The notes under the pieces: generated by a model
Seen by the model: the letters and a program-made list of their open reading frames with translations, nothing else
Database searches by the model: none
Told to the model about the DNA's origin: nothing
DNA from: Leishmania martiniquensis
Taxonomy: Eukaryota; Euglenozoa; Kinetoplastea; Trypanosomatida; Trypanosomatidae
Length of the DNA stretch: 64,000 bases
NCBI RefSeq assembly: GCF_017916325.1
Contig: NC_090171.1
Location: 928,501-992,500 of the forward strand
Direction of reading: 5' to 3'
Made by a program: the position numbers and the translations under genes
Shown: one piece after another, positions 56,593-64,000 of the stretch
How the letters are laid out: the number at the start of each line of letters is the position of its first letter
Numbering within the stretch: position 1 is the stretch's first letter

Positions 56593-59167
56593 CCGCCCGC
56601 CAGACACTAAATGCAGCGAAGGAAGCAGTGGACGGCGCACACGTGTGCGGCAGTGCTGTCCGCTCGAGGAATACCGCAAGCAATCGCGCAGAGCTTACCT
56701 CCAAGGCTTACCCGAGCAGCTTTTGTGGAAAGGTACAAAATGTGGACAGAGATGGATGCACGCCTGCCGCAGCGAGGAAAGCGCGTCTTCGCCGGGGTGC
56801 TTATGTGGCGTGAGAGAGGCCGCGCTCTGTGCCCTGCACAAATATGTGTTCTCCGTGTGCGCGTCTCACGCATCTCGCTACTGTTCAGTTTGCCTTCGTG
56901 CCCGTACTTGTCCCTCTTGCCAGCGGAATGTCTTCGACCCGGGCAGCCATCCCCGCTCCACCCCTTACACTCCCCCTCTGACCCTCTGCTGCCGCGCTTT
57001 CTCCTTAGCCCCGAGACGGAAAGCTATGCCGCCTCCTGCGCTACAGTATGTCTTTCACTTTCTTTTTAGTGTCCCCCCTTGTTCTCTCTCTCCTCTTGTG
57101 CTCCTTGGAGAGACGGCGTCCGCATCCACTTCTGCGCCGCCTGAATGACTACGTGACCTCAGGCGCCGGCGCACAGAGAGAACGTCTTCGCCCACCGCAC
57201 GCTTTGTTATTGTGGCAGTAGTGGTAAAGTAACCCTCTCTCTTATCTTAGGCGCACCAGCCACCCCCCCCCAGTGGCATGCTATTGGTTTTTTTCTCTTC
57301 TCACGCTTCCTCCTGCCTCGCACCCTGGTGAGGTGGGAAGCACACCTCTTTGCGTGGGATCGAAGGGTTCGGTACCTATTCTGTGGGGATACCACGCAGC
57401 CTTCCACCTCCCCATCATGTCCGTGTCAGTGCCTCGAACCGCCTCTGGCGGTAGCAGCCGCAGGCGCCTGCAGCGTGATGAAGGCGGAGTGATGCTGTGG
57501 CACGGATGTCAAGCGGGGTCAGGTCGTCGATGGCGTGGCGTCGGAGTGACCTGCGCGAGGGAAGGCGTTTGTGTCATCCGCTTGGTGGACAAAGTGTCGA
57601 CGCGACTTGAGCGCGTCTCACCCGGCCCTCACTGCCCACTGATGTGTGTATGTGTGAGAGAGAGGGGGGGCTGCATCGCCCCGAGGGTTGTGGATAATTT
57701 GAGGCAGGTGCCGTGCGCCTTGGATGGGCCGGCGCGTTTCGGTAGCGCATGCCTTACCCTGGCATTGCATGCCGCGCCGGGTCTGTATGGCAGGCTAGGC
57801 ACAGTGGAGTCGAGCTCGATTTCTCTGTGTGGTAGTGCAGAGCTATCGGCACGTTAGATATGAGTAATATTTTTTTTATTGTTTTCGAGTGAACTCTGTC
57901 GTTGTACTGTAGCTCTCGGCGCCTTCTGTCCCCCACGCACGGTGTGCCCTTCTCCTGACTTTGGTTTGCGTCGGCCGCTGAGCATTTCCTCGGCGCTGGT
58001 ACCACTCGCTCAAACGCAAGAGGACATGCGAGCCTTTACTTTCCCTTCCGCGTTAAGTTTGCCTGTCTGTCTGTTGTTGTTATTTCCGCCCCATTTCGAC
58101 GGACAAGCCTAAGCGTGTTGAATGGTTTCTCTCGCGATGCCGGCGAGGAGGCTCAGAAACACGTGCGCACGGACGAGGGCCCGCGGTCCCCTCTCTCTTC
58201 TGCTTTGGTGTGGAGAAGGGAATAGGCGCGCCGTCCCCTCGCCTATTCAGTTCTTGTGCTCTTTCTTCTCTTTGTAAGTCGAACTCCCAATCATCGCCGC
58301 AAAGCTGTTTGTGCGCCACGCAGTGCCGTGCTCATTATTGCGGATGCCCTCTCGCTCTCGTAAACGGTTTCATGCCCCATCAGGCATGGCGCATCGGTGC
58401 ACAGGCGCGCAAGCACCGATGCGCCATTAACTGAGGGTGCGGCATGTGTGATTGTACATCTCGTGACTGTTCTTTTTTTTGGTGGATGAGAAGACGACTG
58501 ACAACTTTCGGAGTAGCGGCATAGGGTCCCCCGCCAGGCAAGCACGCTCCCTCCCCGCCCCCTTCCCTACCTCCACGCACACGCATCTGCGAAACGCTCA
58601 TTAAACGGCAGACACCACTGGGGATAGCCCATGCTCAGGCATTTTTTTCGCCTGCGCATCGAGCGCAGCCAAATGCCTTAGGGGATCACGGCTGCCACCG
58701 CCACACAGCATGCGTGCCTCGAATGTGTGCAGCCGGCGGCCCCGGTCTGAGAACGTTTCGCCTTTCCTTTAATCTGCCTCTCTGTCTCTCTGCGCTGTTT
58801 CATTGCCTTGAAACCGCCTTATCCCTCGCCACACTGCGGGTGCTCATTGAAGCAAGCAGAGACGAGAGAAGGACGCTCTCCGTTCTCGGGCTCCCTCTCT
58901 GCTTGGCGATCGTTGCCTGCGTGCCGCTGACTCTCGCTTCTCTCTCTCTTCTCTGGCGCTGCAGCACTTCGCCAACATACCACACACGGGCCCGTATCCA
59001 CCAAAGGTGGGGTGGGCATTTGTTATTGTGCGCCCAGCGTAACACTCGTGGAAGGGGGTCAGAAGCCGTGACAGGAGGCTGTCCCTGAAGCGCGTCAGCG
59101 TGGCTTCCACCACCACGAGGAAGCAGCAGTTATCGGGCATTTTCGGGTGGAACAACCTGAGTTTCCC
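56593..59167. other. Intergenic region with the second direct-repeat copy
   Basis: About 2.6 kb without a recognised gene. The 413-bp repeat occupies 57403-57815. The remainder is UTR-like with CT tracts and short T runs. Confidence 0.5.
57403..57815 (+). repeat. 413-bp direct repeat, copy 2 (SIDER-like, shorter)
   Basis: Identical to 29591-30003 at every position compared, in the same orientation and 27812 bases away. Unlike copy 1 it stops at 57815 and continues in unrelated sequence, so it lacks the presumed 3' part of the element. It lies about 0.8 kb downstream of aminotransferase C, in a likely 3' UTR. Confidence 0.8.
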
Positions 59168-59944
59168 ATGAAGCTGGGTCTCCACGAGCCTCGCCCATCC
59201 GCTGCGGGGGCGAGTCGGCATTTGGACGCAAACGTCGAAGGTGATAGGAGTGCCTTGTCTCCTGCCCTCTCCTCATCATCCGCGGCGATGGGCTCATCGG
59301 ATCTCTCCTCTGCGGCGGCGTCAGCGCATAGCACTCCCGCACCCCAAGGGCAAGGCGCGTTTGCTGTGCACGACATGCGAGCTGCACTCCCCAAGAGGCA
59401 TCGCTGGCAATGCTGGCATGCGAAGGGAGAGGCGCTTCCTCTGTTAATGGAGCCGGTGAGTTGCCTCACCATGGTTCGGGTGCCGGCGGCGTCCCATCCG
59501 AAGGCGTCGTCACAGCTACCAAACTGCAGAACGCAATCGTTCGCCGACAGAGAGATGAGCTTCGTCACAGATAACCAGCGCACAGACGTATCGGCCGATA
59601 TCAGCGATACAACAAGGGAGAAAAAGCGGCGCCGTCAGCCGGAGTACTCTAAGGCGGACATCCACCGACTTCGCATCAAACCTGTGAAAAACCTCTTCAT
59701 GTGTCGCGTGCCGATGGCGGGCGGTGGACTTTCTGCGGAGGAAGCGGCGCGGTACACTCAACACTCACTATCCGCTGTCGCCGCGCGCTTCGCGACGGTC
59801 GATCGGCGCGGCGGTGCAGTCATAGTCCGTGGCGACGGCGCGAGAAGAGAAGATCATCGCCGAACGCGCTTGTACGCGAAGGCGGACATCATGTCTCTTC
59901 GGATGAAGCCTCTAAAGGGCTATGCTGTATATCGGGTGGTTTAG
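59168..59944 (+). CDS. Protein with two 4E-binding-like YxKADIxxLR motifs, function unknown
   Basis: Encodes 258 residues from the ATG at 59168 (a GTG at 59147 is in frame). I do not recognise a domain. The first 150 residues are Ser/Ala/Pro-rich and look disordered. The C-terminal half holds two copies of one motif: YSKADIHRLRIKPVKNLFMCRV (residues 160-181, listed here in two parts: Y160-SKADIHRLR and KPVKNLFMCRV) and YAKADIMSLRMKPLKGYAVYRV-type sequence at 236-257. Both have the form Y-x-K-A-D-I-x-x-L-R-x-K-P-x-K. This resembles the Y-x-[RK]-x-x-[LI]-x-x-[LI]-[RK] eIF4E-contact motif of 4E-T and Cup-type proteins. A role in translation control is therefore possible, but rests only on this likeness. 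Confidence 0.65.
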   Translation: MKLGLHEPRPSAAGASRHLDANVEGDRSALSPALSSSSAAMGSSDLSSAAASAHSTPAPQGQGAFAVHDMRAALPKRHRWQCWHAKGEALPLLMEPVSCLTMVRVPAASHPKASSQLPNCRTQSFADREMSFVTDNQRTDVSADISDTTREKKRRRQPEYSKADIHRLRIKPVKNLFMCRVPMAGGGLSAEEAARYTQHSLSAVAARFATVDRRGGAVIVRGDGARREDHRRTRLYAKADIMSLRMKPLKGYAVYRVV

Positions 59945-60598
59945 TCGTGCATATTGGGAGATGTCCGTCCGACACCGTACGTGGTGGCGCCGGGGACGGA
60001 GTATCTCACCCACGCGCGAGGAACAAGCGGAGGGCGCGGGCAAGATTCCGTAGCCGCCGTACGGAAGGCGCTCGCTTGGGCAATGCTGATGGGGGGCATC
60101 ATGTGTGTGTGTGTGTTTGTGTCTGCCTAGAGATGGAGGGGGGCGGAATGCGACGCCGCCCTGGCCAACCGCGCTCTAAACGGAAAAAGAAAGGGGCGAC
60201 GCCTAAAAGTGCTGATGGAGGGATGGGGGCTGTCCTTCACGTATCGAGGCGGAGAAGAGCACTACAGCAACGAAGACTCTCTTTTTTCTTTCCTCGATAC
60301 CTCGTCGCCCGCTTTCCTCCTCTTGACGCGCACGCGTAGGCCCGTGTGGGGAAGCGAAACGTTTTTGTGGGAAAGGGGGCGGGGTCAGCGCCGCTGCAGC
60401 CCCCAATGCGCATGTCAAATCAGTTGAACCCACGCTTTGGACCCTCTCTATGCCTGCCCTCATTCTGTCTCCGTCTATGGCCGCCACAGGCGACTACGCT
60501 ACCAGATAACCTACGAGCTTCCCTAGCTCCTCGTGCCACTGCTGAGCAGACTCCTCGGAAGCCTCTCCCCCTCCTCAGCAGCCACATCTAAACCACCT
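59945..60598. other. Intergenic region, no gene seen
   Basis: About 650 bases with a TG run at 60103-60122 and CT-rich sequence near 60430-60480. No gene recognised. Confidence 0.5.
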
Positions 60599-61186
60599 AT
60601 GAGCCACCACACGGAGGACGACAGTGTCTCTGCACCGGCGGTGCATCCCCCGCCCGCTGAACCTTTGGCCGGCCATCCATCACCCACGCACGTCGGCAAG
60701 CGCATCCTCGGCATCGATTCGAAGGATGAAAGCTTCTCACACGGAATGAACGAGAGCCCGGTGTTGGCACCACAGCCCCGGCACCAGCTTGCAGATGTGC
60801 CGATCACCGTCACCACAACCATGCCGTCCTCGTCGCTGCGTGCCTCCTTACGGCGTGGCTGCGATGCTGTCTACGTGAACCCGCAGCGCAGCGCCACCGT
60901 CGCCGCCGCCGCGTCAGCAAGGCAGAAGGCAGAAGACGAGGCAAGCGTGCGTCCGCTGACAGCAGAGGACGAATCGTGGGGTCACTGGGGACTTCGCTAC
61001 CTTTACAACGGCCTCGTCATGATGATTATGAGCCTCTACAGCATGGCGCAGCACGGCGTGAAGCAGCAGCCGGTCGACACGAAGGCTCTCGAGTGCGTGA
61101 ACGACATCTACATGCCAGCCCCTCCTCGCGCAGCGGACTTGAAGGAGGCGGGACAGACAGTGGCCGCGGAACGAAGTTTTCCTTAA
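60599..61186 (+). CDS. Small conserved-looking protein, one hydrophobic segment, unknown function
   Basis: Encodes 195 residues from the ATG at 60599; the frame is open to a GTG at 60533. No family recognised. It has a Pro/His/Ser-rich N-terminus, an Ala/Lys helix at about 98-115, then an acidic stretch leading into W-GLRYLYNGLVMMIMSLYS (about 130-148). That segment is hydrophobic with aromatic edges and could be a membrane span or amphipathic membrane helix. Codon use is GC3-rich like the neighbouring genes, which supports coding. The tail contains Pro- and Ala-rich sequence. It may be a kinetoplastid-specific membrane-associated protein; this is inference. Confidence 0.6.
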   Translation: MSHHTEDDSVSAPAVHPPPAEPLAGHPSPTHVGKRILGIDSKDESFSHGMNESPVLAPQPRHQLADVPITVTTTMPSSSLRASLRRGCDAVYVNPQRSATVAAAASARQKAEDEASVRPLTAEDESWGHWGLRYLYNGLVMMIMSLYSMAQHGVKQQPVDTKALECVNDIYMPAPPRAADLKEAGQTVAAERSFP

Positions 61187-63013
61187 GCAGCGCCAGCTCC
61201 GGATTCATGAAGAGAGTCATTATCACAGGCAAAGGCTCAGCGAATCAAGCATTGAAAGGGGAGGGAGCCACGCCGTCCGCGGTGACTCATCGCCCTGCCC
61301 TCCTCCCCCCTTCCTCCCTCCATCTCTCTCTCTCTTTCAGCTTTGTCTCGCGAAGCAGCTCTCCCGTCTTTGGTCGCCTTTGTGAAGGGCGCCTGGAATC
61401 TCTTCGCCGATTGCTTTTCTTCGTTGCGCCTCTCCTCTCTTCTACTTGTTTTCGCGCAGGTGTCAGCAAAGAGGTTTCGTTACGCGCGCCGTCTTTCCTC
61501 TGTCAGTTGGCGCATGCGTCACCTGCCAGCTGGAGTGCAGAGGCGCGCACACACAGGCGCATAGCCTCTCTCCCTCTCTTCCCGCCAACCGGCTCATGTG
61601 CATCTTCGCACTTGCCGTGTCCTCCCTATCCCTTGCCTCTTTCTCTGCGCCACCTCTTTTCGAGCCTGTGCGGTGACGCATCCTCTTCTTTTTTGTCCTT
61701 TCCCGGTCGGTACACCGTTTCCCCGCCTCCAAAACGGTCTTGGAGGCAGGTTGCGACGACAGGCACCGAGCAAAAATGGCCATGTTATGCGGTCGGTGCC
61801 TCTCCACTCGACGCAGCTCCTACCCCAAGGACTAGCTGGGTGTCTACGACATCTGTGCAACTGAGATGTCCTATGATGTGCCTGCGCACGCACCTGCACG
61901 CGACTTGGTCTGTTGTCCCAGTGCCGATCAGGCACACGCTTTTCGTTTCGCTCTCTTCGCGCTGCTCTGCTGCTGTGCTTTCATTGGCCGCCACCTCACG
62001 TTTTGATGCCCTGTTCTCGCTTTCTCTCTTTGCCATCCCTGAGCAAGCTACTTTTTTTTGGCGCTAGCGCCCTTGATGAGTGTTAGGGAAATGGCAGAGC
62101 AGAGCAGGGCGGGGCGGGGCCTCTTTTTTACGTTGTCAAGCCTTCTGCATGTGCAAACTCGAGGATGCCATTGGTGCCCTAAAAGGACGAGGCTTACTCG
62201 CCCGTGCCGCACGGAGGCTCATGAGGATTGTCGAGAGCTTGGCGTCGTGCTGATATGGTATTCCAATGCACCCTCTGTGAGCCCCATTCGGCGCCTCTGC
62301 TGCCCAACAAAGCGCACCTCCCCTTCACTCGCCCCTGCTGCCTCTCCTCTTTTCACCTTTTGCGGCGCGTTTTTCTGTTTCTGTTGCTCCGCTTGCGCAA
62401 CTCAGTGCACGGAAGGGCGTGCTCAGGCGTCAAGGGGAAGCGAGGCGGCCAGAGGCAAGGCTCTCATCTCGGTGTAGCTGCGCCGATCTGCGCTGTCACA
62501 GGGACCGGGTAGGGTGGCGCCTGCGCTCAGCTGTCTTTTGTCTCAGTAACTCCTACAACATCACCCGCCGTCTCGTCCGCCATTCGAGCTACATCTCCAC
62601 AACGCAAGAGGCGAGCACGGTTGCGGCGCTCGTCGCTCTCTCTCTTTATTGCAGGGGCGTTCACGCACACAGGCTTCGAGAGAGAGAGACCATAGAACCA
62701 TTTCTTTTTTTTCTGCTGTGCGGAGCGTACTACTCTGCGAGCGCCCTGCTCTCACACGAGGCAGCGATAGTCGACGGTGGGCTTCACAGAAAATCACTTG
62801 AAGCCTACTGGGCAAAAGCGCTCCAGTCAGCAACGCCAGCGCGAGACCTCCCGTCGATGCGATAGACAGTGTACACAGTTCGGAGACGACACATAAGACG
62901 ATACCCTTTCTGCGGAGCAACGCAGCCGCTACCGCCCTCATTAGAAAGCAGCCGGATGGCTGCATACCATTGGGAGGAGCACACATTTTCTATTTCGGCT
63001 GCTGTGCAGCGTG
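61187..63013. other. Intergenic region, no gene seen
   Basis: About 1.8 kb of UTR-like sequence with CT tracts (for example 61300-61340), short T runs and no recognised gene. Some splice signal for the downstream glucosyltransferase is expected in the last few hundred bases. Confidence 0.5.
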
Positions 63014-64000
63014 ATGTTTCCCCTTAATATCAAAGCAGCGACCTCACCGTCCTCCGCAGCCTCCGCGCGAGCACAGACTCTGAACGCCGGCGAGGCGCCA
63101 TGGACAGCCATCGACGTGGGTGAAGACGACTCCTTTGAAAGTACTCCCTCCACGAACAGTAGCGGGGGTCAGAGCGGCCACCGCCGGCGTCAGCATGCCG
63201 CCAAGCCGCTGGAGTCTCTGCAGAGTCCCGAGACGCCCATCAAGTTTGACCATGGCGCGTACCCGCACTGCCCCATCTTCATTCCGACCAAGGGTCGCTC
63301 AGACCTGGACCGCAGCACCATGGCGGTGCTCATCCGCGACCTCGTCCCTTTTGTGCTGGTCGTCGAGCGGGAGGAGGCCGAGGCCTACGGTGCCCTGCTC
63401 GATCGCCTCGTTGGGCAGTACTTTGGTTTCTCGGGTATGACATTCGCTGCAAACGTGGACGACGGCGCTGAGGGGGCCATCAAGGCGGACGCGGAGGGCG
63501 GCGAGCCGTCTAACGCCGCCGCGGCAGACCTCTGGGAGTTCCCGTGCGCCTGTTGCTGCCGCGAAGCCGGCTTGGCTGGTTCGCCGTCGCCACTTGCCAT
63601 ACCAGACCTATCGCCGGAAGCCTTGGGCGCGTTGGCATCACGACTATCAGTTGCGTTCCACCACGGCTACGTCTTCGAGCCGCCAACGAATACTGCAGCC
63701 TGTGACCGTGACGGCGCTGCCAGTGTGGACGACGGCTCGCCGCCGGCGTCGATCAGCCCAACGGCGCCATCAGCGCTTCGGGGAGGTGTGCAGCGCCCCT
63801 CGGAAGCCTTTGTGCTGCACAACGTAGACGAGGTGCGCGCGCTCTTCGAGATAGAAGTGCTACCGGAGACCAATCGTGGGGTTTCCTATGTGCGCAACTA
63901 CATCCTCCAGGTTCTTGTGCCAAGGGTGATGGTGGCGTGCGGGGCAGATCAGTCAGGGAACGTGGAGGAGCTTTGCCTGTGTGGGCCAGGAGACCACAAC
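63014..64000 (+). CDS. JGT: Base J glucosyltransferase-like protein, 5' part (cut by window end)
   Basis: The frame from the ATG at 63014 stays open for 329 codons to the last base, so the 3' part is missing. A low-complexity N-terminus (1-78) leads into YPHCPIFIPTKGRSDLDR (PIFIPTKGR at 87-95), then a LVPFVLVVEREEAEAYGAL segment. An acidic, Ser/Pro-rich insertion (about 155-260) follows, then EVLPETNRGVSYVRNYIL near 290-310. This pattern is that of the TET/JBP-associated glucosyltransferase family shared with the GREB1 C-terminus. In trypanosomatids this enzyme (JGT) transfers glucose to hydroxymethyluracil made by JBP1/JBP2, producing base J, which marks transcription termination and telomeres. 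It acts in the nucleus. I recall the Leishmania gene as the neighbour of tyrosine aminotransferase, which fits the order here. The donor-site residues expected later in the protein cannot all be seen. Confidence 0.82.
   Translation, partial: MFPLNIKAATSPSSAASARAQTLNAGEAPWTAIDVGEDDSFESTPSTNSSGGQSGHRRRQHAAKPLESLQSPETPIKFDHGAYPHCPIFIPTKGRSDLDRSTMAVLIRDLVPFVLVVEREEAEAYGALLDRLVGQYFGFSGMTFAANVDDGAEGAIKADAEGGEPSNAAAADLWEFPCACCCREAGLAGSPSPLAIPDLSPEALGALASRLSVAFHHGYVFEPPTNTAACDRDGAASVDDGSPPASISPTAPSALRGGVQRPSEAFVLHNVDEVRALFEIEVLPETNRGVSYVRNYILQVLVPRVMVACGADQSGNVEELCLCGPGDHN

Noticed and set aside
57366..57380. GGTTCGG sequence resembling a tRNA T-loop
   Set aside because: No acceptor stem or D-arm could be placed around it.

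Overview
The window reads as a nuclear chromosome segment of a trypanosomatid, most likely Leishmania or a close Leishmaniinae relative. Every supported protein gene lies on the + strand, has no visible intron, and is separated from its neighbours by long gaps rich in CT tracts and CA/TG microsatellites. This is the layout of a polycistronic unit processed by spliced-leader trans-splicing. The gene content agrees: a bacterial-type glucokinase with a peroxisome/glycosome C-terminal signal, a cytosolic bacterial-like GAPDH, tyrosine-aminotransferase-like enzymes and a base-J-type glucosyltransferase. From memory, glucokinase - cytosolic GAPDH - tyrosine aminotransferase - base J glucosyltransferase is the order on Leishmania chromosome 36; I could not check this here.

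Layout. 0.9-16.2 kb: DRG1-type GTPase, guanylate kinase with an insertion, a Get4-like protein, BBS4 and a NEK-like protein kinase. 16.2-22.1 kb: a 5.9-kb stretch without a + strand gene, holding a frame-broken coding remnant on the - strand near 20.4-21.3 kb. 22.1-27.8 kb: a three-span membrane protein, mitoribosomal bS18m and glucokinase. 30.8-38.1 kb: endonuclease V, an SDR-like protein that has lost the catalytic lysine, an aminotransferase and cytosolic GAPDH. 39.4-48.4 kb: eight near-identical tandem units of about 1116 bp. 49.5-56.6 kb: two more divergent aminotransferases. 59.2-64.0 kb: two small proteins of unknown function and the 5' part of the base J glucosyltransferase, cut by the window end.

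The main discovery candidate is the tandem array. It has no convincing protein gene, but each unit contains four box C/D snoRNA-like genes (C and D boxes closed by terminal stems) and one single-hairpin H/ACA-like gene ending in AGA. Two of the C/D guides match rRNA as I remember it: one the 5' part of trypanosomatid 5.8S, the other a conserved LSU segment. The array therefore looks like an eight-copy snoRNA cluster placed between GAPDH and the aminotransferases.

Second, a 413-bp perfect direct repeat (29591-30003 and 57403-57815, SIDER-like) brackets a 27.8-kb block holding endonuclease V, the SDR, all three aminotransferases, GAPDH and the snoRNA array. This could act as a recombination or amplification unit.

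Metabolically, glucokinase and GAPDH belong to sugar breakdown, while the aminotransferases probably handle aromatic amino acid/keto acid exchange. Proximity in a trypanosomatid polycistron does not by itself imply shared function.
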